Assembly: GCA_945872775.1 (NCBI GenBank)
Contig: CAMCBC010000002.1
Span: forward strand, 1-46,491
Length of the DNA: 46,491 nt
Source: Spirosoma fluviale
Lineage (GTDB): Bacteria; Bacteroidota; Bacteroidia; Cytophagales; Cyclobacteriaceae
Reading direction: 5' to 3'
Shown here: in pieces, positions 28,329 to 36,280 of the stretch
How positions within the stretch are numbered: the first letter of the stretch is position 1
Layout of the letters: every line of letters begins with the position of its first letter
The notes under the pieces: generated by a model
The model's input: the letters and a program-made list of their open reading frames with translations, nothing else
The model's database searches: none
Told to the model about the DNA's origin: nothing
Made by a program: the position numbers and the translations under genes

Positions 28329-28433
28329 AACGAAGGTAAATTTATCATATTTTTACCTTTGAAAAAATTAACGAAGGTAATTTTTATCTTTTTTTACCTT
28401 CGTTTTGAGTACGAGGGTAAATTTCACCCTCGT
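28329..28433. repeat. cluster of three related inverted repeats upstream of fic
   Basis: Half-site (A)ACGARGGTAA recurs. Unit 1: AACGAAGGTAAA at 28329-28340 with an imperfect partner TTTACCTTT at 28352-28360. Unit 2: AACGAAGGTAA at 28370-28380 paired perfectly with TTACCTTCGTT at 28394-28404 (13-nt centre). Unit 3: ACGAGGGT at 28411-28418 paired perfectly with ACCCTCGT at 28426-28433 (7-nt centre), a variant half-site. The cluster ends 30 bp before the fic ATG, so it covers the promoter region. Confidence 0.8.
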
Positions 28434-28509
28434 TATTTATAAAAATTTGACTGCTGCTTGAAAAAAAATATCCAATAATCCAATCGGTGGTAAGGAAACA
28501 AAATTTAGG

Positions 28510-28977
28510 TCAAATCCCTTTTTGGCTCGTCCGCTCTTTCGCTTCGTTGGTAAGTGCGAAGCTTTCTTTTCGGGTGATGTTTTTGATGTGATTGACCCTC
28601 CTGAATCTTAATGCGCTCCAATCTTCATCAATGGCTACCTGCCTAACCCCTTCAAATCCATATTCACCCAGGATTCCAAAACCAGTATCCCGATTAAACG
28701 CACAGGTGTACTTCTTGGAGCTTGCTTTTGGGTAAGCTATCCATACAATTGGATCAGCCACTGATTTAGGTTGAATCGAATGGATAAAATTCTCGATCGC
28801 TACCTGCTCGATCACAAAGCCCAAGGTAAATTCAACCTCCCCTGCCACTTCAATAGATTGAATAACCTGGGTTGATTCTTCCATTAGCGATAGCTCTTCA
28901 CCAAAGGACTGTGGAGCGTTAACCACTAGGATTTGTTTGTGGTCTTTAAAATTGAGTTTTTTGAATAATGGGGTCAT
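28510..28977 (-). CDS. DUF3052-like conserved protein
   Basis: 155 residues from ATG 28977 (MTPLFKKLNF). The pattern PLFKKLNFKDHKQILVVNAP at the start, a central PIVWIAYPKASSK and a C-terminal VAIDEDWSALRFRRV resembles DUF3052 proteins (typically ending DETWSGLRFVRR). No catalytic residues are known for that family. Sequence upstream of 28977 is A/T-rich and not family-like, so the shorter start was chosen. It lies 63 bp after comB on the same strand and may be the last gene of the gcvT-comB unit. The 28434-28509 interval has nothing recognisable. Confidence 0.7.
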   Translation of the reverse strand: MTPLFKKLNFKDHKQILVVNAPQSFGEELSLMEESTQVIQSIEVAGEVEFTLGFVIEQVAIENFIHSIQPKSVADPIVWIAYPKASSKKYTCAFNRDTGFGILGEYGFEGVRQVAIDEDWSALRFRRVNHIKNITRKESFALTNEAKERTSQKGI

Positions 28978-29040
28978 CTTAAAAAAAGTTATACGGATTG
29001 AACTCAACCAAAATTAAACAACACAGACAAAAAAACTTAT

Positions 29041-29748
29041 TTAAACTATTCGTAATTCCCCTTTTTGGGATACTCCAACCACCTGATCGTAAAGATTGAG
29101 ACTCAAACAAAAGTCGATATCTGCCTCAATGCCGTGATTTTGAAGGCGCTTCGCATGAGCTGCCTGAGACAAATAAGTTGCCAAGTTTCCACCGACTAGA
29201 GCAAACAAGGATTCCATGGCAATTGCCCCATCTTCTCGGTTGGCATGGCTTTCTCCTAGCGCTTGCACCAAGGCACCTGCGTACAGCGAATCTTCCAGAT
29301 TGAATCTTCCTTTCCAGCCCGCACAGTGAATCAACACATCCAAATCTCGAGATTGAATGTAGGTCACTGTAGCTTGAAGGTTAGGAAATGCCCCAATCAA
29401 AACTTCTGCTGCACCTTTAGATTTTTCAATGGCTAATGTACCATTGGTGGTTGTCATCGCCAGTTTCCTCCCGGCATAGGCACCATCGGTGTAGGCCAAA
29501 GGTGAGTTTCCAAGTTCAAAGCCTGGAGCCGTCAGACCATCTCGTTCCGCTGCAATCAGGTATCCTTTATTTTGCATCGCCCTGCAGGCTTCCAATTCTG
29601 CGAAAGGCAAAATCTCCGTGACCCCATGTGCTAAAGCGGCTACCATGGTGGAAGTTGCTCGAAAAATATCCACGACCACGACCAACTTACCGGTAACCTC
29701 GTGTAAGTGGATCAGCTCTGGACTAAAGCAAACTTCAATAGATCGCAT
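29041..29748 (-). CDS. comB: 2-phosphosulfolactate phosphatase-like protein (ComB family)
   Basis: 235 residues. ComB family signatures: VVVVDIFRATSTMVAALAHG near the N-terminus, AERDGLTAPGFELGNSPLAY (the GERxGxxxxGFdxGNSP-like block), MTTTNGTLAI, and HCAGWKGRFNLEDSLYAGALV. In archaea ComB dephosphorylates 2-phosphosulfolactate for coenzyme M; many bacteria carry it without making CoM, so the substrate here is open. Its ATG overlaps the gcvT stop by one base (TAATG), a strong sign of coupled translation. Confidence 0.88.
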   Translation of the reverse strand: MRSIEVCFSPELIHLHEVTGKLVVVVDIFRATSTMVAALAHGVTEILPFAELEACRAMQNKGYLIAAERDGLTAPGFELGNSPLAYTDGAYAGRKLAMTTTNGTLAIEKSKGAAEVLIGAFPNLQATVTYIQSRDLDVLIHCAGWKGRFNLEDSLYAGALVQALGESHANREDGAIAMESLFALVGGNLATYLSQAAHAKRLQNHGIEADIDFCLSLNLYDQVVGVSQKGELRIV

Positions 29749-30842
29749 TATCCCTTGTATAGCGGAAGTTTTTCTACCTGAGCCTTTAGGTTTTTATTTC
29801 GGATCTGGATGTAAATCTCAGTTCCCACCTTGCTGAAGGCGGTTTGCACATAGCCCATCCCGATGCCAAGACCCATACTTGGAGACTGAGTACCTGAAGT
29901 AACTTCGCCAATCACCTCCCCAGCAGCATCCACGATCGGATAATGTCCTCGAGGAATACCACGCTCCTGCATGATAAATCCGACCAACTTGCGACTTACC
30001 CCTGCTTCTTTTTGTTGCTTCAAGGCTTCAGAATTGGTGAAGTCTTTGGTGAATTTGGTAATCCAACCCAATCCTGCCTCAATAGGAGAAGTGGTATCCG
30101 TGATGTCGTTGCCATACAAGCAGTATCCCATCTCTAGACGCAAGGTGTCTCGAGCACCCAAGCCAATCGGCTGAATGCCATAGGATGCACCTGCTTCAAA
30201 AATCTTTTTCCAAACTAGCTCTGCGTCTGCATTTTTCACATAAATCTCAAAACCTCCCGCACCTGTGTAGCCTGTTCCTGAGATAATCACGTCCGCGATG
30301 CCCGCAAAATCGCCGATCGCAAAATGATAAAATTTAATGTCTGCTAACGATACCGAGGTCAACGACTGCATGGCAGCAGCAGCTTTAGGTCCCTGCACGG
30401 CAAAAAGGCAATAGTCGTCTGAGGCATTACGAAGACTTGCGCCCATGGTATTGTGCGCGTTGATCCAGGCCCAGTCCTTATCGATATTGGAAGCATTAAC
30501 TACCAGCATGTACTTCTCTTCTGCCATTTTGTAGACAATCAAATCGTCTACTATTCCTCCGTCTGCATTGGGGTAGCAGGAATACTGCGCCTGACCAATC
30601 ACCAAAGTGGAAGCATCGTTGGAGGTCACTTTCTGGATCAGTGCCAAAGCCTGAGGACCCTCCACAAAAAATTCACCCATGTGGGATACATCAAAAACAC
30701 CTACTCCTTGACGAACGCAAAGATGCTCTTCGATGTCTGAGCTGTAGCGAACTGGCATCATGTAGCCTGCAAAAGGGACCATTTTGCCTCCTAAAGCCGC
30801 GTGAAGATCATTTAAAGGGATGGTTTTGATGGGTGTTTCCAT
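29748..30842 (-). CDS. gcvT: glycine cleavage system T protein (aminomethyltransferase)
   Basis: 364 residues, full length. GcvT transfers the methylene group from the aminomethyl-lipoyl H protein to tetrahydrofolate, releasing ammonia. Seen: [92 protein letters not shown] and [18 protein letters not shown]. The family's folate-binding Asp is in the GGIVDDL block. gcvH and gcvP are not in the window. comB follows with a one-base overlap. Confidence 0.95.
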   Translation of the reverse strand: METPIKTIPLNDLHAALGGKMVPFAGYMMPVRYSSDIEEHLCVRQGVGVFDVSHMGEFFVEGPQALALIQKVTSNDASTLVIGQAQYSCYPNADGGIVDDLIVYKMAEEKYMLVVNASNIDKDWAWINAHNTMGASLRNASDDYCLFAVQGPKAAAAMQSLTSVSLADIKFYHFAIGDFAGIADVIISGTGYTGAGGFEIYVKNADAELVWKKIFEAGASYGIQPIGLGARDTLRLEMGYCLYGNDITDTTSPIEAGLGWITKFTKDFTNSEALKQQKEAGVSRKLVGFIMQERGIPRGHYPIVDAAGEVIGEVTSGTQSPSMGLGIGMGYVQTAFSKVGTEIYIQIRNKNLKAQVEKLPLYKG

Positions 30843-30867
30843 GGGGATGTGTCGAATTATTCGGGAG

Positions 30868-30875
30868 CAAAGGTA
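30868..30875 (-). promoter_or_regulatory. -7 box for gcvT-comB
   Basis: On the minus strand the sequence reads TACCTTTG, a full match to TAnnTTTG, about 25 bp before the gcvT ATG at 30842. Predicted leader about 18-20 nt. No glycine-riboswitch fold was recognised in the 90 bp upstream. Confidence 0.45.
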
Positions 30876-30930
30876 AGCAATGCCCTAAAAAATGGGGTCG
30901 CCAATCAGATATATTTTGATGCCAGATACA

Positions 30931-30958
30931 AAAAAAGCAGCTCGTTAAAGCTGCTTTT
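30931..30958 (-). terminator. rho-independent terminator downstream of iscA
   Basis: Perfect inverted repeat AAAAGCAGCT (30933-30942) / AGCTGCTTTT (30949-30958) with loop CGTTAA. On the minus strand the hairpin is followed by a run of T, 20-48 bp after the iscA stop. Confidence 0.85.
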
Positions 30959-30978
30959 CTATTTAGGTTATGAGTTGC

Positions 30979-31305
30979 TTAGACGGAGAAACTTTCCCCA
31001 CATCCACAGGTGCGGCTTGCATTGGGATTTACAAACTGAAATCCCTTTCCATTAAGCCCATCGGAAAACTCCAAGGTCGTGCCTACTAGGTACAAAAGGC
31101 TTTTTTTGTCCACCAAAATTTTGACGCCTTTGTCTTCAAATACATGGTCGCTATCTGCCAATTGCGCATCAAAGCCCAATTCGTACATCAAGCCCGAACA
31201 GCCTCCTCCTTTCACGGAAACGCGAATGTTCTCCTGCTCCATTCTCCCCTCTTCTTTCTTCAATTCAAGAATTCTCTCTTTGGCTTTGTCAGAAACGGTG
31301 ATCAT
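30979..31305 (-). CDS. A-type Fe-S cluster carrier (IscA/ErpA/HesB family)
   Basis: 108 residues. All three conserved cysteines are present: GGGCSG (centre) and CGCG near the C-terminus (SRTCGCGESF). These ligate iron or a 2Fe-2S/4Fe-4S cluster for delivery to apoproteins. The strand DGLNGKGFQFVNPNA preceding CGCG is typical. It is transcribed alone, with a -7 box at 31377-31384 and a terminator behind it. A second, divergent IscA-fold gene is at 35467-35781. Confidence 0.93.
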   Translation of the reverse strand: MITVSDKAKERILELKKEEGRMEQENIRVSVKGGGCSGLMYELGFDAQLADSDHVFEDKGVKILVDKKSLLYLVGTTLEFSDGLNGKGFQFVNPNASRTCGCGESFSV

Positions 31306-31376
31306 ATCTTTATATCTTTACGCTTTGGTTGGTAACTTCTCCCCTTTAAACTACTTCGAGAAGAAAAAGATTCAGG

Positions 31377-31384
31377 CAAAGATA
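31377..31384 (-). promoter_or_regulatory. -7 box for iscA-like gene
   Basis: On the minus strand the sequence reads TATCTTTG, a full TAnnTTTG match. Initiation near 31370 gives a leader of about 65 nt before the ATG at 31305. Confidence 0.45.
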
Positions 31385-31396
31385 CAAATTAATGGC

Positions 31397-31813
31397 ATGA
31401 GGAAAATCGAACATCTTGGAATTGCGGTTGCCGACCTAAAAAAATCCAATGAACTCTTTCAAAGGCTGCTAGGCAAGGCCCCCTACAAATCAGAAAGCGT
31501 TGCTTCCGAAGGGGTTGAAACCAGCTTTTTTCAGGTAGGAGACACCAAAATTGAATTGGTTCAAGCTAGTTCACCGGATTCCCCCATCGCCAAATTCATC
31601 GAAAAAAAATCAGAAGGCATCCACCACATCGCTTTTGATGTGGAAGACATATATGGAGAAATGTCCCGACTGAAAGCCGAAGGTTTTGAGATTTTAAATG
31701 AGGTTCCCAAAAAAGGAGCCGACAACAAAATCGTGGTTTTTCTACATCCAAAGAGCACAAACGGCGTGTTGGTGGAATTGTGTCAATCAGATCCCAACCC
31801 AACGAATTCTTAA
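31397..31813 (+). CDS. mce: methylmalonyl-CoA epimerase (VOC family)
   Basis: 138 residues from ATG 31397 (MRKIEHLGIAV). VOC-fold metal ligands are visible: His in IEHLGIAV, His in GIHHIAFDV and Glu in VLVELCQ, along with the family block VETSFFQVGDTKIELVQ and FLHPKSTNGVLVEL. The enzyme interconverts R- and S-methylmalonyl-CoA in propionyl-CoA/succinyl-CoA metabolism. The frame stays open upstream to 31079, but that stretch is antisense to iscA and does not resemble the family. thiL follows after 51 bp. Confidence 0.92.
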   Translation: MRKIEHLGIAVADLKKSNELFQRLLGKAPYKSESVASEGVETSFFQVGDTKIELVQASSPDSPIAKFIEKKSEGIHHIAFDVEDIYGEMSRLKAEGFEILNEVPKKGADNKIVVFLHPKSTNGVLVELCQSDPNPTNS

Positions 31814-31864
31814 AAATCATCCCTAACTAAATAGTAGCCTTTTAGCGCTTCAAATCCAAAAAGC

Positions 31865-32893
31865 ATGTCCGAGAAAAGAACTGAAATCAGTGAATTGGGA
31901 GAATTTGGCTTAATTGACCAGCTCGCGAAAGGTGCACTAATCAAAAATTCATCCACACTGAAAGGGATTGGTGACGATGCAGCAGTACTTGATGCGGGGG
32001 ATCAGGTAACTGTCGTGAGCACTGACCTACTTTTGGAAGGCGTTCATTTTGACCTTGCCTACACGCCACTCCCTCACCTAGGTTTCAAGGCTGTAGCGGT
32101 GAATGTCTCCGACATTGCTGCCATGAATGCCATTCCTACCCAGATTACAGTAAGTCTCGCCCTATCCAACCGATTTTCGGTAGAAGCTGTTCAAGCGCTT
32201 TACGAAGGAATCTACGCCGCGTGCGAGCAGTATGGGGTGGATTTGGTGGGTGGTGACACCACCGCCTCCCGTTCTGGACTTGTGATTTCTGTGACCGCTA
32301 TGGGTCAGGCCAAAAAAGAGCAACTCTCCTATCGCTCCGGTGCACAAGTGAATGACATCCTCTGCGTCACGGGTGACCTAGGAGCTGCACTTGTAGGATT
32401 GCAGATCTTGGAAAGAGAAAAGCAAGTCTACCTCTCCAATCCAGACATGAAGCCTGAACTGGAAAAATACACCGTAGTGACCGGCCGTCAACTCCGTCCC
32501 GATGCCCGTATGGACATCATCCACGAGCTTCGAGAACTAGGTGTGGTGCCAAGCAGCATGATTGATATATCGGATGGACTAGCCTCTGAGATTTTCCACC
32601 TCTGCAAGGCCTCAAGCGTGGGTGCGACCATTTACGAAGACAAGCTTCCTATTGACAAGCAAACTTTTGACACAGCTGTAGAACTCAATCTAGATCCCAT
32701 TACCTGCGTGATGAATGGCGGAGAGGATTACGAATTGCTTTTTACGATTGATCAGAAGGATTTCGCGAAACTCGAAAAACACCCCGATGTGCATTTTATA
32801 GGTCACATCACGAAAGCAGAAGAAGGAAAATTCCTGGTTACCAAAAGCGGCACCGCGGTGCAAATCAAAGCCCAGGGCTGGAAGCACTTCTAA
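31865..32893 (+). CDS. thiL: thiamine-monophosphate kinase
   Basis: 342 residues. ThiL phosphorylates thiamine monophosphate to thiamine diphosphate using ATP. Conserved blocks: GIGDDAAVLD, VSTDLLLEGVHFDL, KAVAVNVSDIAAMNAIPTQ, LVGGDTTAS, VTGDLGAALVGL, DISDGLASE and NGGEDYELLFT. Length fits the family. No thiamine riboswitch was recognised in the 51 bp upstream, and no other thi gene is present, so it appears to be an isolated housekeeping copy downstream of the epimerase gene. Confidence 0.95.
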   Translation: MSEKRTEISELGEFGLIDQLAKGALIKNSSTLKGIGDDAAVLDAGDQVTVVSTDLLLEGVHFDLAYTPLPHLGFKAVAVNVSDIAAMNAIPTQITVSLALSNRFSVEAVQALYEGIYAACEQYGVDLVGGDTTASRSGLVISVTAMGQAKKEQLSYRSGAQVNDILCVTGDLGAALVGLQILEREKQVYLSNPDMKPELEKYTVVTGRQLRPDARMDIIHELRELGVVPSSMIDISDGLASEIFHLCKASSVGATIYEDKLPIDKQTFDTAVELNLDPITCVMNGGEDYELLFTIDQKDFAKLEKHPDVHFIGHITKAEEGKFLVTKSGTAVQIKAQGWKHF

Positions 32894-32928
32894 GCTACTT
32901 TTTCATTTTCTAAATAAAGGGCTTGTAC

Positions 32929-33381
32929 TTAAACCTTGTTTTTGGTGTCCATGTGAATGGTAACAGGACCGTCGTTGATCAGGCTTACTTTCATGTCTGC
33001 CCCAAAGGAACCTGTACCGATTGCTTTGCCCAGTTCTGCCTCAAAAACGGTGAGTGCTTGCTCGTACAAGGGTAGTGCTATCTCAGGTCGAGCTGCTTTA
33101 ATGTAAGACGGGCGATTACCTTTTTTGGTACTTGCATGAAGGGTAAACTGTGAGACTAACAACAACTCTCCTCCAACATCGAGCAGGCTCTTGTTCATCA
33201 CTTCTTGTTCATCGGGAAAAATCCGAAGGTTGACTATCTTTTTAGCTAGCCAATCGATGTCTTCTTTCCCATCCGCCTCTTCGATTCCCAAAAGCACCAA
33301 CAATCCGATACCAATTTCAGATTTAACTTTTCCATCAATCCTCACCGAGGACTCTGAAACTCGTTGAATGACTGCAATCAT
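32929..33381 (-). CDS. dtd: D-aminoacyl-tRNA deacylase
   Basis: 150 residues, normal length. DTD hydrolyses D-amino acids (and glycine on tRNA-Ala) from mischarged tRNA. The active-site motifs are seen: SQFTLHA (SQFTL) and NDGPVTIHMDT (the NxGPVT motif that carries the Gly-cisPro pair). The N-terminus MIAVIQRVSESSVRIDG is typical. It starts 4 bp inside the upstream oxidoreductase gene (ATGA-type overlap), as last gene of a three-gene unit. Confidence 0.95.
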   Translation of the reverse strand: MIAVIQRVSESSVRIDGKVKSEIGIGLLVLLGIEEADGKEDIDWLAKKIVNLRIFPDEQEVMNKSLLDVGGELLLVSQFTLHASTKKGNRPSYIKAARPEIALPLYEQALTVFEAELGKAIGTGSFGADMKVSLINDGPVTIHMDTKNKV

Positions 33382-34097
33382 GCGCCTAATTCTTGCATTT
33401 TACCAGATAAAAAGCAGTCCACACTGCTTTTTGAATCGCTAAGCGCCACATTCACCAATGCTTTGGCTACCACATGATCCCGAATGGGACGAATGTTTTT
33501 TCCAAGTTTGAGCCAAGTCAAGGGCATCATAAAAAAGGTAGCCACTTGCTCACCAAAGCGAAACTCATGGCGAGCTCCCAATAGTAAGGAAGGACGAAAA
33601 AGTCCTAAATAGGGGAATCCTAGTGCCTTTAAATCCTCTTCCGTCTTGCCTTTTACTTGGTTGTAAAAAATGGAAGATTGGGGATTGGCTCCCATTGCAG
33701 AGACAAACAAAAACTTGGATGCCCCTAATTTTTTGGACCAAGAAGCAAACTCAAGCACCAAATCGTGGTCTACTGCGTAAAATTTATCCTTGGAACCCAC
33801 CTGCTTGATGGTCGTACCCACACTGCAGAAAGCATGTACGGTCACCTTTTTTTCCTGCAAGGCAAGGACCAAAGGCTGGTAAACTCCTCCCAAGGACTGT
33901 GCATTGATCTGATCTTCCCAAGCCCAAGAAGTTAACTTACGCATGTCCCCATCGATTTGAAGCAATTTTTCATGCTTCAAGGCAAGACTCCTACGCCCCA
34001 CACTGATTACATAGCTGTATGCTGCATTACGAAGGAGTTGATGCAGCAACTGCATCCCTACTAATCCCGAGGTTCCAGAAATCAAAGCAATCGTCAT
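33378..34097 (-). CDS. NAD(P)-binding protein, HTATIP2/YbjT-like atypical SDR
   Basis: 239 residues. The Rossmann motif GTSGLVGMQLL (about residues 8-18) and the downstream FLFVSAMGANPQSSIFYNQVKGKTEEDL, with a Ser-Tyr-Lys-like arrangement (S, Y, K in SAMGAN...FYNQVKGK), match HTATIP2/CC3-like oxidoreductases. These are nucleotide-binding proteins, often without known substrate. It overlaps both neighbours by 4 bp, so it is co-translated with the thioredoxin-like gene upstream and dtd downstream. Confidence 0.82.
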   Translation of the reverse strand: MTIALISGTSGLVGMQLLHQLLRNAAYSYVISVGRRSLALKHEKLLQIDGDMRKLTSWAWEDQINAQSLGGVYQPLVLALQEKKVTVHAFCSVGTTIKQVGSKDKFYAVDHDLVLEFASWSKKLGASKFLFVSAMGANPQSSIFYNQVKGKTEEDLKALGFPYLGLFRPSLLLGARHEFRFGEQVATFFMMPLTWLKLGKNIRPIRDHVVAKALVNVALSDSKSSVDCFLSGKMQELGA

Positions 34098-34717
34098 GGA
34101 ATCAAAGTTGAAGAAATTAATGGATAGATTTCACTTTCTAGGTCTTTCTGTTTGTTTTTGGCATACCAAAGGTGAATCTCCTCTAAAAATTCCAGATAAG
34201 TAAGACCACCTGAATTTTGCTTAAATGCCGCATGAAGATCTAGTAAGTATTTGGGTTTGGGTCCCCAGGTAAACAACTCTTGCAGTAAGTCTGCAGTCAT
34301 CGCCACCAATTTGGGAATAGATCGATTCCCATTCGTCAGGTAGGCATCCATCAAATCTGGATGCTCATCCCGAAGCACAATCTTGAGGGTGATGAGAGGA
34401 TTCAGATCCGCGAGCTTAGCCAAATGTGGAATCGATTGGGCACTGTCTCCGCACCAAGCCTCGGTAATTACCAACCAGACCTGTGGCTGATTGACCCGCA
34501 AGAGCAACTGTTCCAGCTCCTCAGACACCTTGCTCTTCTTATTCCAGCGAACCATCCGCTGCAAGGACATGCGGGTGTAGGCGAGGTATTCTTCGCTTTG
34601 ATTGGCACCCGTGGTGCGATTCTCCTGAACGAGCTGTTCGGTAAATTCAACAAACTCGGGGTAAGAAAATCCTCCTGCTAGCAATTCTGAAGTAATGGGA
34701 TAGCGCAACGATTTCAT
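34094..34717 (-). CDS. thioredoxin-fold protein with single-Cys WCGD motif
   Basis: 207 residues. A thioredoxin-like core begins near residue 78 (QVWLVITEAWCGDSAQSIPHLAKLA); the active site is W-C-G-D with one Cys (Cys89), so it cannot form the usual CxxC disulfide. The block RSIPKLVAM holds the cis-Pro and GPKPKYL follows. This matches the thioredoxin_9-like family common in Bacteroidota and Firmicutes. The first 75 residues are helical. A monothiol could act through bacillithiol- or glutathione-like mixed disulfides, but this is inference. First gene of the coupled trio ending in dtd. Confidence 0.82.
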   Translation of the reverse strand: MKSLRYPITSELLAGGFSYPEFVEFTEQLVQENRTTGANQSEEYLAYTRMSLQRMVRWNKKSKVSEELEQLLLRVNQPQVWLVITEAWCGDSAQSIPHLAKLADLNPLITLKIVLRDEHPDLMDAYLTNGNRSIPKLVAMTADLLQELFTWGPKPKYLLDLHAAFKQNSGGLTYLEFLEEIHLWYAKNKQKDLESEIYPLISSTLIP

Positions 34718-34834
34718 GGCATGGATTTGACTAGCAATCTAGACCTTTAGAATTTGGTTCAGGAAAGGCCCTGTTTACAAAAATTAGGCCTGTTCTTTTC
34801 CTTCAAATGGGACTTTTAACTAAGAAAATCGAGA

Positions 34835-35356
34835 TTAAAAATAGAGGCTGATCTCCGCCTTCACCTTGCGAATTGCCAAGGCAATTGGGTCGTTTTGACG
34901 GTCAAAAGACTGAGTCAATACCACCTTTGCAAGATCTACTCCAGTAGCGGATTCATTCAATTGCTGACGGCTCACATTGATACGGGAAATGACCTCCTCC
35001 ACGGCAATTCGAACAGCATCCCAAGTATCCTCAGAGAAGTACACCTGCTGACTAGCATTGTGGTTAAACTCTTCACGAATCTCTGAAATCAAGTGATGGT
35101 GCAGTTCCTCTGCAGAAAACTGCCCAGGAATCGCCCTGCGGATCACTTGAGACGGGGTAATGCGCTCCAGCAACAAACAAAGTCGCTCGGCTGCTTGAAG
35201 CCGAATGGGTAGCACCACATTCGCTTGCTGGGTACGTAGATCCAACTTTAATTTCTCTTGTTCCTTGGATAAAAAAGAAACTACCACCAAATACATGCCA
35301 TATAAAACTGCGGCGGCTGGAAGCAAAATTTTCAAAAGTTCAAGTAGGTAGTCCAT
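34835..35356 (-). CDS. membrane-anchored conserved protein of unknown function
   Basis: 173 residues from ATG 35356 (MDYLLELLKILL). One N-terminal membrane segment (about residues 5-28) is followed by a soluble helical domain: LPIRLQAAERLCLLLERITP, FSAEELHHHLISEIREEFNHNASQQVYFS and AIRIV-like helices ending VKAEISLYF. I cannot name the family, but it looks like a conserved Bacteroidota protein. The frame extends upstream to a TTG at 35362, but the ATG two codons later is preferred. The neighbouring plus-strand gene starts divergently about 110 bp away. Confidence 0.75.
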   Translation of the reverse strand: MDYLLELLKILLPAAAVLYGMYLVVVSFLSKEQEKLKLDLRTQQANVVLPIRLQAAERLCLLLERITPSQVIRRAIPGQFSAEELHHHLISEIREEFNHNASQQVYFSEDTWDAVRIAVEEVISRINVSRQQLNESATGVDLAKVVLTQSFDRQNDPIALAIRKVKAEISLYF

Positions 35357-35390
35357 GTCCAAATTTTAATTCGAATATCTGTAATTCTTC

Positions 35391-35423
35391 TTTGCTTTAA
35401 AACTGTCGAATCGGCTAATTTTG
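35391..35423 (+). promoter_or_regulatory. -33/-7 promoter for the second IscA-fold gene
   Basis: TTTG at 35391-35394 and TAATTTTG at 35416-35423 are separated by 21 bp, close to the Bacteroidota sigma-A arrangement TTTG-N19-21-TAnnTTTG. Initiation near 35430 gives a leader of about 37 nt before the ATG at 35467. Confidence 0.55.
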
Positions 35424-35466
35424 TATACAACAATCAAATTATTCTTTACTAGTTGCTTCCTATACC

Positions 35467-35781
35467 ATGTTGATCCCAATTGATATTTCATCGAAAGCAG
35501 CGAGTGAAATCAAGCACATCCTAGCAACCAAAAATATTCCTGCGGATTATTTTCTTCGGGTAGGTGTCAAAGGTGGAGGTTGCGGAGGCATGTCCTATGC
35601 TTTAGGCTTCGATAAGGTCAAACCTGAAGATCAGCAGTTTGAAGTCCAGGGCATTCCTGTTTTGATTGAGAAAAAACACTTCATGTTTTTGATGGGAATG
35701 CAGATTGATTTTTTTGAAGGAGATGAGGCAAGAGGATTTACCTTTGTCAACCCAAGTATTCCCAAGCGGCATGACCAATAA
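35467..35781 (+). CDS. IscA/HesB-fold protein lacking the C-terminal CxC pair
   Basis: 104 residues with the HesB-like core: SSKAASEIKHIL, FLRVGVKGGGCGGMSYALGFD (Cys39), VLIEKKHFMFLMGMQIDFF and ARGFTFVNPS. The usual C-terminal CGCG is absent; after FVNPS the protein ends IPKRHDQ. The fold is clearly IscA-like, but only one of the three cluster ligands remains. His102 could in principle be a ligand. It has its own -33/-7 promoter. A normal three-Cys paralogue is at 30979-31305, so this one may have a different role. Confidence 0.85.
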   Translation: MLIPIDISSKAASEIKHILATKNIPADYFLRVGVKGGGCGGMSYALGFDKVKPEDQQFEVQGIPVLIEKKHFMFLMGMQIDFFEGDEARGFTFVNPSIPKRHDQ

Positions 35782-35814
35782 GCTACTTTGATTAAGTTCT
35801 GGGGATACTTGGTT

Positions 35815-36273
35815 TCAAAAATCCTCAAATCCGGGTTTGACCTGATCCCAAAACGCATCTAGTGCGATAATTCGGGGTTTGAGAAAAGAAATGATGCGAG
35901 GCCAATCTTCCGAATCAAGCACATTCACCCCTTCCAGGACGCATTCTATTTTGGAGATGATTTGCCCCTGCTCATTTTCTACATGCAGCTTCCAGTTCCA
36001 TTCCTCCTGTAAGCATCCTTGAAGAATTTTTTTTAATTGGCTGAATTGATCGAGCACCAGCTCCTGCATTTCTAGGTCGGCGTGCCCCATTTCAATCCCA
36101 ATGGAAGCATAATCTCGCTCAGCCCGCATGCGGAAGTAGACATCCTTTACCCCAGTTTTGTAATTGGGCCAATTGGTTCTTCTGCCATAGGCATTGGGAA
36201 CGGGCTTCATGTATTGCCCAAAAGCAATCCAAAATTCCGTTCGGATTTTTGATAGTTCCGCTCGGGTATACAT
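35815..36273 (-). CDS. DUF4268 protein
   Basis: 152 residues. The N-terminal pattern FWIAFGQYMKPVPNAYGRRTNWPNYKTGVKDVYFRM is the hallmark of DUF4268 (PF14088), whose other members sometimes accompany restriction-like nucleases; here the protein is a stand-alone domain with no nuclease part visible. The remainder (IGIEMGHADLEMQELVLDQF, WNWKLHVENEQG) is mixed alpha/beta. It starts 7 bp after the folB stop on the same strand, the last gene of the WD40-DivIVA-folB unit. No function is known. Confidence 0.85.
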   Translation of the reverse strand: MYTRAELSKIRTEFWIAFGQYMKPVPNAYGRRTNWPNYKTGVKDVYFRMRAERDYASIGIEMGHADLEMQELVLDQFSQLKKILQGCLQEEWNWKLHVENEQGQIISKIECVLEGVNVLDSEDWPRIISFLKPRIIALDAFWDQVKPGFEDF

Positions 36274-36280
36274 GACTTAC

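Noticed and set aside
28329-28433. Possible CRISPR array
   Set aside because: The repeated units are palindromes of unequal length and spacing with only three copies; no cas genes are present.
31079-31396. In-frame upstream extension of the methylmalonyl-CoA epimerase
   Set aside because: The extension is antisense to iscA and unlike the epimerase family, which begins at the ATG at 31397.
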